Assembly: GCF_900104215.1 (NCBI RefSeq)
Contig: NZ_FMXO01000006.1
Coordinates: 124,001-188,000 of the forward strand
Length of the DNA stretch: 64,000 bases
Origin: Desulfonatronum thiosulfatophilum
GTDB taxonomy: Bacteria > Desulfobacterota > Desulfovibrionia > Desulfovibrionales > Desulfonatronaceae
Reading direction: 5' to 3'
A model generated the notes under the pieces. The model ran no database searches. It saw only the letters and a program-made list of their open reading frames with translations, and was not told the DNA's origin. A program made the position numbers and the translations under genes. Within the stretch, counting starts at the first letter, position 1. Each line of letters opens with the position of its first letter. Shown here in pieces: positions 1 to 9,775 of the stretch.

Positions 1-501
1 CCCAGCGCCAGTACTCAATCTACATCGACTTCCTGCCAGAGACTCCATAATTCGCAACCGAGGTGGACGCTGCCGGCGGTACTTTGTTTTTCAGATCTTT
101 TGTTCCACCGCAAAAGCGTTGGGCAAGTGCTGAGTGTCCCAATACCGTACAGTCGGCGGCCTTTTTCCAAGAGGCGTGGCCGATAACGGCTCGTTTGCGG
201 GCCGTATTTATTGTGTGCATGAAAGGCCCCTATGTGCTTTCGCCTTTCCGCCTGATCATCCTATCATGCAAGATTCATAATGTCTTCCGGTAAGCTGAAG
301 TGCAAAATGCCTTTCCGCCATCGTGCTACTGAAGGGTTAGTGGGTGGCCCCCGATACACAGCCCGCCCGTTGCTGATACTCCCGAAACCTGGAATACTCC
401 AGTCAATGCCTCTCGAAGTCGCGTCTGCATTCTCGTTTGTAAAATGCAGATCAATCAGGCTCTGCGTCTGTCGCTGCCAAAGTCAAAGCAAGGTGCTCAA
501 G
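1..501. other. Left-edge region without a recognisable gene
   Basis: No reading frame here has a recognisable domain, a good ribosome site or neighbours that support it. Bases 3-50 could be the last 15 codons of a plus-strand gene entering from the left, ending in TAA, but the stretch is too short to assign. I saw no clear terminator for the minus-strand exporter operon that ends at 502. Confidence 0.4.
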
Positions 502-1755
502 TTATCCATCTGTTGCATTTCTCATCCGCACTCGGACGCCGTCCTGGAGGTCCCGGTCCGGGTGAACCACGACAATCTCCTCCTGTTCGACTCCGGACAG
601 GATTTGCGTCCAAAAGCCGCCTCTGCGGCCCGGCTCAACGATCCGCAGCCGAGCCCGGTTCTCATGGACCGTGAACAGGGCCCATCCGTCGCCATGGCGG
701 AACACGGCATTGGTGGGCACGCGCAGGATGTCCTCCGCCTCCCAGAGCATGAACCGGGCGTTGACCCGGTAGCCGTGGCCCAGTCTGTCCCATTGCTCCG
801 GGGGCGAGATCAGGTCGGCGATGACCAGGACGCGCTGCTCCTCCACGCCCAGGGCCGAGATTTTGGTGAAACCCAGAGGCTCCACGCGCCGCACCCTGGC
901 TTCCAGGGCATCGGGGCGGCCCCAGCGTTCCAGGGACACGCGCATGCCCGGTTCCAGACGCACGGCATCCGAGGAAAGCACGTCCACCTCCACTTCCAGA
1001 ATCGTCGTATCACCGATCTCCAGAATCGGCTCGCCCGGCTGCACCACGCGGGCGCTTTCAAAATGGCGCTGCAGAATGCGGCCCGAAACCGGGGCGCGCA
1101 GTTGCAGAACCCCTTCCTCGGTTCGGGTTTCACCGGCAAAGCGCAGCGCGGCTCGAGCCGCCTCCAGCTCGGATGTCAGGGTTTGCATCCGGAAACGGGC
1201 TGATCGCTCCTGAGCCAATGCCCTTTGGGCTGCTGTCTCGGCCTGTTCCAGATCGCCGAGGGCGATCAGCTCCTGGTCGGCGAGCCGACGCAGACGTTCA
1301 AGATCGCTTTCGGCAAAACGGGCCGAGGTCGCGGCCGCGTCGAGTTCGGCCCGACCCATCCTGACAGCGGATTCGGCGGCCCGCACCCGCGCCTGGGCCT
1401 CGGCCGCGGACCGGGCGTCCAGTGCGGGCGAGGGCAAGGGCATGAGCACCGCGAGCACGTCCCCCGCCTGAACAGCATCGCCGACTTCCCATGTCACACG
1501 CTGGGTCTGCGCCGTCAGGGGCGATGAAAGCACGTATCTGTCCGCTACTCTGGTCCGTCCTTCCTCCTCGACCACCATTTCCACTCGGCCGCGGGAGACC
1601 GGCTCCGTGTCCACCAGGATCGGGGAAGGTCTGAAGGACCAGACCAGCAGCGCGACCACGCCGGCCAGGATCAATGCGTAAATTATGCGCTTGCGCCAGA
1701 TCATATGCTGTTTCCTTGGTTGCGGGGCGGATGCGTCCGCCGTCTTGAACGTCAA
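502..1755 (-). CDS. HlyD/MacA-like periplasmic adaptor (membrane fusion protein)
   Basis: A 417-residue adaptor expected to bridge an inner-membrane exporter to an outer-membrane channel. One N-terminal membrane segment (about residues 24-41) follows a basic stretch. Then come a lipoyl/barrel half, a long Ala/Glu/Arg-rich alpha-helical hairpin (about 110-200), the second lipoyl half with the sequence LRAPVSGRIL, and a beta-barrel domain, the standard HlyD order. The ATG overlaps the stop of the upstream permease as ATGA; a second in-frame ATG at codon 18 (1704) is an alternative start. It is the last gene of an ATPase-permease-adaptor operon, so macrolide, lipid or peptide export is likely, but the substrate cannot be read from sequence. 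Confidence 0.88.
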   Translation of the reverse strand: MTFKTADASAPQPRKQHMIWRKRIIYALILAGVVALLVWSFRPSPILVDTEPVSRGRVEMVVEEEGRTRVADRYVLSSPLTAQTQRVTWEVGDAVQAGDVLAVLMPLPSPALDARSAAEAQARVRAAESAVRMGRAELDAAATSARFAESDLERLRRLADQELIALGDLEQAETAAQRALAQERSARFRMQTLTSELEAARAALRFAGETRTEEGVLQLRAPVSGRILQRHFESARVVQPGEPILEIGDTTILEVEVDVLSSDAVRLEPGMRVSLERWGRPDALEARVRRVEPLGFTKISALGVEEQRVLVIADLISPPEQWDRLGHGYRVNARFMLWEAEDILRVPTNAVFRHGDGWALFTVHENRARLRIVEPGRRGGFWTQILSGVEQEEIVVVHPDRDLQDGVRVRMRNATDG

Positions 1756-4115
1756 TTCCGGCTTTTCAGCACTCCCACGAGATCCAGGTTCTTCAGTCTT
1801 CTGGCCACGACCAGCCAGGAAACGGCGCTGGCCACGAGGATGACCGTGGCCGCGAAGGAGAAGATGCGCGGCTCCAGGATCATCGGGATGCGGTACAGCT
1901 CGGAATCAATGCCCTGGACGATATAGGCGATCAGGCCGATGCCGATCAGAAAACCCACGGGAATGGCCGCAATGGTCAGCACGGCCATCTCCCCCAGCAG
2001 GATAAAGCCGATCTCCCCCCTGGTGAAGCCCAGCACGCGCAGGCTGGCCATCTCCCGGGAGCGTTCGGTCAGCGCGATCCGGGCGCTGTTGTAGACCACT
2101 CCGAAGGCAATGCTGCCGGCCAGCAGGGTGCTGAAAAAAGCGAAAGTAAGCACCATGTCGGCCATGGTGTCGTAGAAATTCAGAATGGCCGCCTGCCGGT
2201 CCGTGACCCCCGCCACCCGCGGCGAATCCTTGAGCCGACGCAGCACTTCGCCCCGGAATTCCGGGTCAACGGCCAGGTATGCTCCGGAAACGGCGGAGCC
2301 TTCACGCAGGATGCGGTTCAGGGCGTCCAGGCGCATATAGGCTGATGCCCCGGTGAATTCCCGAACCATGCCGGTCACGGGAACCGTGAGCCGTTCCCGG
2401 CGTCCTTCAAGCAACTCCACCTCCACCGAATCGCCGATGCGCACGTCCAGGATTTCCGCCAGATAGTCGCCCAGCACCAGCCCTTCCGGGGGAACGGCGA
2501 TCACCCGCAGATCCTCGTCCAGGATGCGGAACAGGTCCCCGTCCTCCGCCAGCCCCTGAATCGTGGTCCGATGGCTGGCATGACCCCGGTGCAGACGGAC
2601 TCCGGCTACCCGCATCGGTTCGGCCAAGTAAACGCCGGGCAGGGCTTCCAGATCGTGCAGGACGCGGCGGGAGGTCGGCTCGATAAAGGTGACCGTCAGG
2701 TCGTCGCGCTGGGCCAGACCGAACTGGACCTTGATCAGGTAGTCCACCGAGCCCTCCTGGAACCGGCCGACCATCAGGATGCCGCAGGCCAGGCCGATGC
2801 CGGCCATGGACAGGAGGGTTTTCAGCGGACGGCGTTCCATGTTCCGCAGGATCATTCTCGTCGGCTGGGCCAGGAAACGCTGCAGACCCAGGCGCTCCAC
2901 CAGAGTGATCCGAAAGACCGGCGGCGGCTCCGGACGCATGGCCTCGGCCGGAGGCAGTCCCACGGCCTTGCGCACGGCGAACAGGGCGCCGAGCAGGCTT
3001 GCGGCAAGGGTGACCACCGCGCCGATGGTGATCACCCGCGGCGAGATATGGTATTCCAGATATGGGAAGCGAAAGAAATCTCGGTAGATTTCCGCGAGTT
3101 GTTGTCCGAGCCAGCCTCCGGCTGCCACGCCCAAAGCAAGCCCGAACAGGGAGATCAGCAGTGCCATCTGGGTGTAGTGCATGCCGATCCGGAAATTTGA
3201 GTAGCCGAAGGCCTTGAGAATGGCGATCTGCTCGCGCTGGGTGCTGATCAGCCGGGAAAAGACGACGTTCAGCAGGAATGCGGCCACACCCAGAAAAATG
3301 GTCGGGAACAGGGTGGCCATGTTGGCCAGTTGATTCAACTCTTCCGAGAGATACCTGTGGGAGAGCTGTTCCTCCCGGCCTACGGCGCCCAACCCTCCGT
3401 AGGGCTCCAGCAGGGCATCCAGACGTTCCAGCACATCCCCGATCCGGGCTTCTCGGCTGACGGTGAGGATCACGTCATTGAAAGCGCCGTCCAGATCGTA
3501 CGCCGCGGCCAGGGCGGAACGATTCATCCAAAAAATGCCGTGTCGCTCGAAATCCGGAAACATGTCGCCGGGCTTGAGGTGGTAGATGAATTCCGGCGAC
3601 AGGGCCACGCCAACGATTTCCAGCTCCTGCCGTCGTCCGTTGATGATCGCGGCCAATTGGTCGCCGGGTTGAAAGCCATGCGCCTCGGCAAAAGCCTCGC
3701 CGACCACCGTTTCCCGGTCCTGGCCCGGCCGGGGCAGGCGTCCGGAACGCAGAAACAGGCTGTTCAACTCGGCGTTGCGGCCGTCGGGCAGGGACAGGAA
3801 CTGTCCCGTGGCCGGATCAGTATAATCCGGAATGTCCAGATTGGCGCCGGCCTGGATGCGCGTCTCCACGACCTGGACTCCGGGAATGGCCCGGATGTGT
3901 TCCTCGAGGGAATGGGGGGCGCGTTTCAAGGACGCGAAGACGTGGCTGAACCGGGAATCCCTGTAGAAAACGTCGCGGGTCTCGGTCAGGGATTCGAGGC
4001 TGGTCAGGGACATGACCAGAGTGGCCACGCCGCCGGCAATGACTACGGCAATGGCCAGGGCCTGACCACGCATCTGCAGCAGTTCGCGCAGCAGCTTGCG
4101 TGTCAGAACACTCAC
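1752..4115 (-). CDS. FtsX/MacB-type ABC transporter permease, double-length
   Basis: A 787-residue inner-membrane permease with two FtsX cores. There is an N-terminal membrane segment (about 17-38) followed by a large periplasmic domain. Three helices cluster near 270-400, including the typical sequence [16 protein letters not shown] second anchor near 440 is followed by another periplasmic domain, and three more helices near 665-780 include [15 protein letters not shown]. The duplicated eight-to-ten-helix architecture resembles the large YbbP/LolC-related permeases and not the four-helix MacB. The gene overlaps both neighbours by four bases (ATGA), so ATPase, permease and adaptor are probably made in fixed proportion. 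Confidence 0.9.
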   Translation of the reverse strand: MSVLTRKLLRELLQMRGQALAIAVVIAGGVATLVMSLTSLESLTETRDVFYRDSRFSHVFASLKRAPHSLEEHIRAIPGVQVVETRIQAGANLDIPDYTDPATGQFLSLPDGRNAELNSLFLRSGRLPRPGQDRETVVGEAFAEAHGFQPGDQLAAIINGRRQELEIVGVALSPEFIYHLKPGDMFPDFERHGIFWMNRSALAAAYDLDGAFNDVILTVSREARIGDVLERLDALLEPYGGLGAVGREEQLSHRYLSEELNQLANMATLFPTIFLGVAAFLLNVVFSRLISTQREQIAILKAFGYSNFRIGMHYTQMALLISLFGLALGVAAGGWLGQQLAEIYRDFFRFPYLEYHISPRVITIGAVVTLAASLLGALFAVRKAVGLPPAEAMRPEPPPVFRITLVERLGLQRFLAQPTRMILRNMERRPLKTLLSMAGIGLACGILMVGRFQEGSVDYLIKVQFGLAQRDDLTVTFIEPTSRRVLHDLEALPGVYLAEPMRVAGVRLHRGHASHRTTIQGLAEDGDLFRILDEDLRVIAVPPEGLVLGDYLAEILDVRIGDSVEVELLEGRRERLTVPVTGMVREFTGASAYMRLDALNRILREGSAVSGAYLAVDPEFRGEVLRRLKDSPRVAGVTDRQAAILNFYDTMADMVLTFAFFSTLLAGSIAFGVVYNSARIALTERSREMASLRVLGFTRGEIGFILLGEMAVLTIAAIPVGFLIGIGLIAYIVQGIDSELYRIPMILEPRIFSFAATVILVASAVSWLVVARRLKNLDLVGVLKSRN

Positions 4116-4870
4116 CAGAACAGCTCCCGGGGCGCGATTTTGTCCGGGTTGTCGGAGATGGAAGCGATCCGGCCGTCGCTCAGGGTGACGACCCGGTCGG
4201 CCATTCTGGCGATGTCCGCGTTGTGGGTGATCACAGCGGTGGTCGTGCCGAGATCATGGTTGGCCCGCTGCAGGGCTTCCAGCACGGAAATGCCCGTGGC
4301 CGAGTCCAGCGCGCCGGTGGGCTCGTCGCAGAGCAGGACTTCCGGACGCTTGGCAATGGCCCGGGCTATGGCCACCCGCTGCTGTTCACCTCCGGAAAGC
4401 TGGGCCGGAAAATGATCGTGGCGCTTGGAAAGCCCGACCAGTTCCAGTGCCTGCTCCGGCGCCATGGGATTTTCGCTGATCTCGGTGACGATGGCCACGT
4501 TTTCCCTGGCCGTGAGGCTGGGAATCAGGTTGTAGAACTGGAAGACGAAACCCACGACCCGCCGCCGGAACCGGGTCAGCTCCCGCTCCGTGGCCTGAAC
4601 CAGATCCAGCCCCCGGCAAAGCACCGTGCCCTCCGTGGGCCGGTCCAGCCCTCCCAGGATGTTCAGCAGGGTGGACTTGCCGCTTCCGGACGGCCCCAGC
4701 AGAACCACGAACTCGCCTCGAAACAGGTCCAGATCCACCCCGCGCAGGGCGATCACCTCCACCTCCCCCATCCTGTAGACCTTGGTCAGCCCACGAGCGT
4801 GGAAGACGATGTGCTCGTCTCGCGTAGCATCATTGTCCTGATCCGAAGAGTGCATGCTCGATGACTCCAT
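4112..4870 (-). CDS. ABC transporter ATPase, MacB/LolD type
   Basis: A 252-residue nucleotide-binding subunit. Walker A is GPSGSGKST, the Q-loop lies in the segment [12 protein letters not shown], the signature is LSGGEQQR, Walker B is [12 protein letters not shown], and the H-loop His lies in VITHN. The LSGGEQQR and DEPTGALD forms are typical of the LolD/MacB/FtsE branch that drives FtsX-type permeases. It opens the operon, followed at once by the permease and adaptor on the minus strand. The roughly 18 residues before the ABC domain are poorly conserved, so translation could begin at the second Met (codon 6). Confidence 0.92.
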   Translation of the reverse strand: MESSSMHSSDQDNDATRDEHIVFHARGLTKVYRMGEVEVIALRGVDLDLFRGEFVVLLGPSGSGKSTLLNILGGLDRPTEGTVLCRGLDLVQATERELTRFRRRVVGFVFQFYNLIPSLTARENVAIVTEISENPMAPEQALELVGLSKRHDHFPAQLSGGEQQRVAIARAIAKRPEVLLCDEPTGALDSATGISVLEALQRANHDLGTTTAVITHNADIARMADRVVTLSDGRIASISDNPDKIAPRELFW

Positions 4871-4974
4871 GCCCGTAGGGCTTCAAGTCGAATAAAGAAA
4901 AAAAGCGCCAATTCAGCCGCTTACCTGCTCAAGCGTCGAAAAACAACAGCCGCCGCTCCCATTTTCAGATCTCA

Positions 4975-5004
4975 TCGAAATCGAAATCGCAATCGCAATC
5001 GCAA
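4975..5004. repeat. Hexanucleotide simple repeat, left arm
   Basis: Tandem units of ATCGAA then ATCGCA. The arrangement is roughly the reverse complement of the longer array at 5090-5140, so the two arms can base-pair across about 85 bases. Confidence 0.8.
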
Positions 5005-5041
5005 ATTAGAAATACGACAGAAATCGGTAGCGCAACAGCAC

Positions 5042-5071
5042 TCGTCATTCCGGCGAAAACCGGAATCCAGG
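5042..5071 (+). repeat. REP-like palindromic element
   Basis: A short palindrome: CATTCCGG and CCGGAATC arms around GCGAAAA, with CGTC before and CAGG after. This matches the widespread proteobacterial dispersed repeat of the form CGTCATNCCGGCGAAAGCCGGNATCCAG. Related copies lie at 34952-34980 and 35017-35041. Confidence 0.7.
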
Positions 5072-5089
5072 TCTCCAGATTTTCGATTG

Positions 5090-5140
<51 letters not shown>

Positions 5141-5299
5141 GTATGGGTTGACTTTGCTGGGCGACAACTCATCTCCAGCGTTGCCCGTCAAGGTTGAAGT
5201 TGTTCCGATTAAATGCAAAAATAACGCCTTTTCGGCTTGCTTCAGGACCTTTCGTCCGCAAATCGTCAAATCCTTCTCCGCGAAGTTCATGGAGTTTTA

Positions 5300-6493
5300 A
5301 TGAGTGAGATCGTCAAGCGTCCGCAGACCCTGCCGGAGGTTCGTCCGACCGATGTTGGACGGCTGGAGCCGGTGCGGACGCAAACGGTAACCTTCGAAGG
5401 ACCGGGGGAGACCCTGCACCTTGAGTCCGGCCAGACCCTGCATCCCATCACCGTGGCCTACGAAACCTACGGCGAATTGAACGAGCGCCGGGACAACGCC
5501 GTGCTGGTCTGTCATGCCCTGTCCGGAGACGCCCATGCCGCCGGATATTACGGGCTGGAACGCGATGAAAAGCCGGGATGGTGGGATATCCTGATCGGGC
5601 CGGGGAAGCCTCTGGATACGCGCAAATATTTCGTGATCTGCAGCAATTTCCTCGGCGGGTGCAAGGGCACCACCGGACCTTCGTCCATCAATCCGGCCAC
5701 GGGCAAGCCCTACGGCATGGATTTTCCCTTCTATACGGTGAAGGATATGGTTCAGGTCCAACGGCGGTTGCTCAAGCACCTGGGCGTGCCCCGCCTGCTT
5801 GTCGTGATCGGCGGGTCTTTGGGTGGAATGCAGGTCCTGCAATGGGCCATCAGCTTTCCGGAAATGGTCCGCGGGGCGATTCCCATCGCCTCCACGGCCC
5901 GGTTGTCGCCCCAGGCCATCGCTTTCAACGAGGTGGCCCGGCAGGCCATCATGAGCGATCCGGAATGGAACGGGGGGGATTATTCGCTGGACGACCAGCC
6001 GGAACGGGGGCTTGGGCTTGCGCGGATGATCGGCCACATCACCTATCTTTCGGAGCAAGCCATGCTGCGCAAGTTTTCCCGGCGCTACATCAACGATCAG
6101 GGCCGCTCCTTCTGCCTGACCAAGGATTTCCAGGTGGAAAGCTATCTACATCACCAGGGCTCCAGCTTTGTCCGCCGGTTCGACGCAAACACCTATCTCT
6201 ACATTACCAGGGCCATGGACTATTTCGATCTGGAGGCGGCCTACGGGCGGATCTCCACGGCCTTTTCCGGATGCCGGTCCTCGTTTCTGGTGGTCTCCTT
6301 CACCAGCGACTGGCTCTTTCCCCCGGACCAGTCCCGGGAACTGGTCCAGGCCCTGCGCCGGGTGGGGCTGGACGTCTCCTACTGCAACATCGAGAGCGAC
6401 CAGGGGCATGACGCCTTTTTGTTGCCCGGACACCGCATGGGCGATGTCGTCTCCGGTTTTCTGGAACGGCTGGCCCGGGTGGACGCATCATGA
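5300..6493 (+). CDS. metX: Homoserine O-acyltransferase MetX
   Basis: A 397-residue alpha/beta-hydrolase that activates the homoserine hydroxyl (acetyl, or possibly succinyl, transfer), the first committed step to methionine. The nucleophile elbow GGSLGGMQ puts Ser at about 173. The rest of the triad is Asp about 337 in TSDWLFPP and His about 370 in DQGHDAFL. The family landmarks CHALSGDAH and the GPSSINP loop are present. I chose the ATG at 5300 because GGAG sits five bases upstream; an upstream in-frame start at 5237 would add 21 poorly conserved residues. The stop overlaps metW as ATGA, the usual metXW pair. Acetyl versus succinyl donor is not decided by sequence alone. Confidence 0.94.
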   Translation: MSEIVKRPQTLPEVRPTDVGRLEPVRTQTVTFEGPGETLHLESGQTLHPITVAYETYGELNERRDNAVLVCHALSGDAHAAGYYGLERDEKPGWWDILIGPGKPLDTRKYFVICSNFLGGCKGTTGPSSINPATGKPYGMDFPFYTVKDMVQVQRRLLKHLGVPRLLVVIGGSLGGMQVLQWAISFPEMVRGAIPIASTARLSPQAIAFNEVARQAIMSDPEWNGGDYSLDDQPERGLGLARMIGHITYLSEQAMLRKFSRRYINDQGRSFCLTKDFQVESYLHHQGSSFVRRFDANTYLYITRAMDYFDLEAAYGRISTAFSGCRSSFLVVSFTSDWLFPPDQSRELVQALRRVGLDVSYCNIESDQGHDAFLLPGHRMGDVVSGFLERLARVDAS

Positions 6494-7149
6494 ACGCGCA
6501 ATGTGAAATCCCGCAACAGGTGGACTGGAGCCGAAGCCAGCCCCGTGACCGGGCCCTGGACGAGGCCATCAGCGGACTGGTCCCGCACAAGGCCAGGGTG
6601 CTGGATCTGGGATGCGGCAACGGGGATTTGCTGTTGCGGCTCAAGGCGGACCGGGAAGTGGAGGAGCGCGGGGTGGAGCTGGATCCCAACGCAGTGGCTG
6701 AATGTCTGAGTCGGGGGTTGTCCGTGATCCAGGCCGATCTGGAGGAAAGCCTGTGCGATCTGCGGGAGGGGTCCTTCGATGTCGTGGTGCTGAACCAGGT
6801 GCTTCTGGCCACGGCCAGTCCGCTGCACCTGCTGACCGAAGCTCTGCGCGTGGGCCGGCGGGTCCTGGTCAGTTTTCCCAACTTCACCTACTGGCGAATC
6901 CGCTCCCAGATCCTCTTCCGCGGCCGCCTACCGGTCAACCCGGCCCTGCCCTACCAATGGTACGACACGCCGAACATCCGGTTGGTCACGGTCAAGGATT
7001 TCCGTATATTATGCCGGGAAAAAGGCTGGTCCGTGCATAGGGAACTCTTCGTCAACCTGGACCGCCGCGACCAACCCCACCACGTCCGCTTCTGGCCCAA
7101 CCTGCGGGCCTCGCTGGCGCTGTTCGCGCTGGAGGGAAAACGCGGTTGA
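6490..7149 (+). CDS. metW: Methionine biosynthesis protein MetW
   Basis: A 219-residue protein with a class I methyltransferase-like fold: the glycine-rich SAM loop is VLDLGCGNGDLL (about 37-48), followed by an acidic residue in GVELD. MetW proteins occur with MetX and are needed for its full activity in several proteobacteria, although no methyl acceptor is established. The ATG overlaps the metX stop by four bases. The family-typical segments VSFPNF and LPYQWYDTPNIR are present. It ends 41 bases before the convergent ATPase gene. Confidence 0.92.
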   Translation: MNAQCEIPQQVDWSRSQPRDRALDEAISGLVPHKARVLDLGCGNGDLLLRLKADREVEERGVELDPNAVAECLSRGLSVIQADLEESLCDLREGSFDVVVLNQVLLATASPLHLLTEALRVGRRVLVSFPNFTYWRIRSQILFRGRLPVNPALPYQWYDTPNIRLVTVKDFRILCREKGWSVHRELFVNLDRRDQPHHVRFWPNLRASLALFALEGKRG

Positions 7150-7190
7150 TTCGCCCTCAGGATAGTAAGTTTTCTGTTCAACCATCGGGG

Positions 7191-7859
7191 TCATTGCAGC
7201 AATCGCCCGTCCGCCAGCCGCAGAATCCGGCCGGCGTGTCGGGCGTTGTCTTCGCTGTGGGTGACCATGACGATGGTCCGGCCTTTGGCGTTCAACCTTC
7301 CGAGCAGGGCCATGACCTCGGAACCGGTCTTGCTGTCCAGATTGCCCGTGGGTTCATCGGCCAGGATGATGGGCGGGTCGTTGACCACGGCCCGGGCAAT
7401 GGCCACCCGTTCCTGCTCGCCCCCGGAGATTTCGTTGGGCAGGCGCCTTGCCTTGTTCTCCAGCCCCATTTCGGCCAGCGCCTTCAGGGCCCGGTCCTCC
7501 TTGCTTTTCCTGGGCTCATTGATCACGGCCAGGGGGATCATCACGTTTTCCATAACGTTCAGATAGGGCAGCAAATGGAAGCTCTGGAAGACGAATCCCA
7601 GGTATTCCCGGCGAAAATCCGCACGCTGGTCCTGGGTCAGGTCATAAATGTCCAGATCATCCACGACGCACGTTCCGGAGGACGGCGTGTTCAAAGCGCC
7701 CAGGATGGAAAGCAGGGTGGACTTGCCCGAACCTGACTTGCCCATGATGGCCACGAATTCGCCGGAAGCGATGTGCATGCCGACATTGTCCAGGGCCGTC
7801 ACGGCCGCATTGCCCGTCCCGTACTGCTTGACGAGATTCGTTGCTATGATTGCGCTCAC
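7191..7859 (-). CDS. ABC ATPase of an iron-type FtsX transporter
   Basis: A 222-residue LolD-like ATPase: Walker A is GKSGSGKST, the Q-loop lies in GFVFQSFHLLP, the signature is ISGGEQER, Walker B is IILADEPTGNLD, and the H-loop is VMVTHS. It is the last gene of a three-gene minus-strand operon after a DUF2318 Fe-S protein and an FtsX permease. The same three families occur together in the Fet/P19-Ftr1 iron-uptake regions of Campylobacter and E. coli. The ferrous permease and P19 partners are absent here, so iron or another metal is an inference. Confidence 0.9.
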   Translation of the reverse strand: MSAIIATNLVKQYGTGNAAVTALDNVGMHIASGEFVAIMGKSGSGKSTLLSILGALNTPSSGTCVVDDLDIYDLTQDQRADFRREYLGFVFQSFHLLPYLNVMENVMIPLAVINEPRKSKEDRALKALAEMGLENKARRLPNEISGGEQERVAIARAVVNDPPIILADEPTGNLDSKTGSEVMALLGRLNAKGRTIVMVTHSEDNARHAGRILRLADGRLLQ

Positions 7860-7883
7860 GTTCGTACCTTGTTCAAATTGTTG

Positions 7884-9056
7884 TTAGATCGCCCGCAAGG
7901 CTTCGTTCGGGTCCATTCTCGAAGCCATGACCGCGGGATAGATGCTGGCCGACAGCCCGACGAGCACGGACAAGCCGACAGCCGACACGAGCAGCAGCGG
8001 ATCCCAGTGCGCTCCGTGGTGGAACACTGTGTCCATTTCTCCGATGGTGAACAGCGGCAGGGTCAGCTGCGTCAGGGCCTTGCCCAGCAGGTAGCCTGCC
8101 AGTCCGCCCACCAGAGCGAGTATCCCGGCCTCGAGGAATATGATGCGCATGACATGGCCGCGGCGATAGCCGATGGCCCGAAATACGCCGATTTCCCCGG
8201 CCCGCTCGCGGACGTTGCCCATCATGGAAACCAGAACCATCAGACCGGAGACCACGATCACCACGCCGGAAACTCCGTAGGCGAACTTTTCAAAGTGATC
8301 CATGGCCTGCATCCGGCTTTCCACCACCTGCTGAATGGCCATGACCTGCGTCCCCGGCAGGGCCGCGGAAATGTGTTCCACCATTTCATCGATGGGGCAT
8401 CCGTGGCACAAGGCGGCCACTTCGACCATGGAAACGAGTCCTTCCTTGCCCAGAAGCACCTGGGCGGTGCGCAGGTCCGTGAACAGCAGCTGATCATCCT
8501 GGGAGCCGGAGGGCTCGAGGATGCCGGTTACGGACAGCTCTCCCGCTTCAAGCGACAGGGAGTCCCCGATGCCGATTCCGAGCAGCCGCGCTGCCTCAGC
8601 GCCCAATAGGACCTGATTGTCCCCGGGAATATCGCCCTGAATCCGCCACCATGGCTTGAGCACGACTGTCGCGTCGAAATCCAGCCCGGTCAGGAGCACA
8701 TTCTGTCCCTGGGCTTGCACCACCCCGAGCACCACCGGCCCCACGGCGGCGAGGTTCTGGCGGTAGGGGATGGTATAGATCTTTTGCAGCTCTTCTTCGT
8801 GGATCTTGCGCACGTCGAAGGAAACTCCGCCCATGGATATGCCGCCGTAGCTCAGGGCCAGGCTGTCGCTTTGGGGCAGGATCACGATATTCGCGCCGTA
8901 CTGCTCCAACTGATGAATAATATTCATGGAAACGGCCTGACGCAGGCCCACCAGCGCGACCACCGTGGTCACGGCGATGAGCAGCCCGGCCAGGACGAAG
9001 GCGGCCTTGGCCTTCCGGCGTTTGATGTTTGCAATGGCAATGGTGTTCAGGTTCAT
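7884..9056 (-). CDS. FtsX-type permease of the DUF2318-linked transporter
   Basis: A 390-residue permease with the four-helix MacB/FtsX layout: an N-terminal anchor (about 18-40), a periplasmic domain to about 270, then helices near 272-297, 325-348 and 362-385. The conserved cytoplasmic turn contains AGEIGVFRAIGYRRGH. The periplasmic part holds a CHGC motif (near residue 220), attractive as a metal or redox site. The start overlaps the upstream DUF2318 stop by four bases. Context points to metal handling and not lipoprotein release; substrate and direction are not proven. Confidence 0.88.
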   Translation of the reverse strand: MNLNTIAIANIKRRKAKAAFVLAGLLIAVTTVVALVGLRQAVSMNIIHQLEQYGANIVILPQSDSLALSYGGISMGGVSFDVRKIHEEELQKIYTIPYRQNLAAVGPVVLGVVQAQGQNVLLTGLDFDATVVLKPWWRIQGDIPGDNQVLLGAEAARLLGIGIGDSLSLEAGELSVTGILEPSGSQDDQLLFTDLRTAQVLLGKEGLVSMVEVAALCHGCPIDEMVEHISAALPGTQVMAIQQVVESRMQAMDHFEKFAYGVSGVVIVVSGLMVLVSMMGNVRERAGEIGVFRAIGYRRGHVMRIIFLEAGILALVGGLAGYLLGKALTQLTLPLFTIGEMDTVFHHGAHWDPLLLVSAVGLSVLVGLSASIYPAVMASRMDPNEALRAI

Positions 9057-9667
9057 CCGCGCGAGCTCCCCGGGCTGAGGTCGAAGTAGGGCCGGCCTTC
9101 CAGAACATCGCTTTCCCGGATCACGATATTACCCTCCCGGACGACGCTGGCCAGGGGCGTGGGGTTGCAGCCTCCGCGCACCTCGCCGATGACCCGGGTT
9201 GGAAAGCGCATGTTGCAGTTGCGGCAGATCATCACCTCCCCGTCCTGAACATATCCCATGTTCGCCTGCCAGCAGGCGTCGCAGGCGTCAAAGGCGGTCC
9301 GGACCGTGCCGTCCGATGCTTGCAGCACAAAATATCTGATGCCCACGCCGTCGGCCGTTTCCAGGACGTAGTGCCGGGCCCGGCCGTCGGACAAGGTGGC
9401 CGCTGCATGGACCAATTCCCCGTCCATGGGTACAACCGGAACAGGCGTGGCCGCGGTAGCCGCCTTGTCCTGAGGCCCGGAATGGGCGAAAAGTAAAAGG
9501 ACCGCGAACGCCACGATCAAAACACAGCCAAGGACGATGAACTTTCGCGACTTCTGCGCGGATGAACCGCCCGCGGAACCACCCTTCGTTGCGCCGAGAA
9601 CGGCTTTTTTCTTGGCGTCGAGATCACGTCGTTGCTCTTTGGAATCGTTGTGTTTATTTGTAGTCAT
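9053..9667 (-). CDS. DUF2318 membrane-anchored Fe-S-type protein
   Basis: A 204-residue protein with a basic, Lys-rich cytoplasmic N-terminus, one membrane helix (about 43-61) and an exported C-terminal domain. That domain has the DUF2318 cysteine signature: DACDACW, then ICRNCNMRF about 15 residues later, then a further GGCNP cysteine. DUF2318 proteins are linked to Ftr1/P19 and FtsX/ABC iron loci, where redox or metal transfer in the periplasm is suspected. It is the first gene of the operon and overlaps the permease by ATGA. The operon promoter must lie in the 108 bases shared with divergent thiM. Confidence 0.85.
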   Translation of the reverse strand: MTTNKHNDSKEQRRDLDAKKKAVLGATKGGSAGGSSAQKSRKFIVLGCVLIVAFAVLLLFAHSGPQDKAATAATPVPVVPMDGELVHAAATLSDGRARHYVLETADGVGIRYFVLQASDGTVRTAFDACDACWQANMGYVQDGEVMICRNCNMRFPTRVIGEVRGGCNPTPLASVVREGNIVIRESDVLEGRPYFDLSPGSSRG

Positions 9668-9775
9668 TGTGCGTGAGCCTCCATCTGGTTCACAAGATAG
9701 GTCAGGTTAATCCCGAGCGGAAAGGTAAGGATTGAATGTGAAGTTGGCAAGATATACCTGCATTGCGGAGACGAC

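Noticed and set aside
280-1203. A 307-residue plus-strand reading frame across the adaptor gene
   Set aside because: It mirrors the strong minus-strand HlyD-like gene, has no recognisable domain and no ribosome site.
3330-4415. Long plus-strand frame opposite the permease gene
   Set aside because: It is an antisense shadow produced by GC-rich codon use in the FtsX-type permease.
9668-9775. Possible thiamine pyrophosphate riboswitch before thiM
   Set aside because: The leader lacks the conserved CUGAGA-type core and is too short for the full aptamer.
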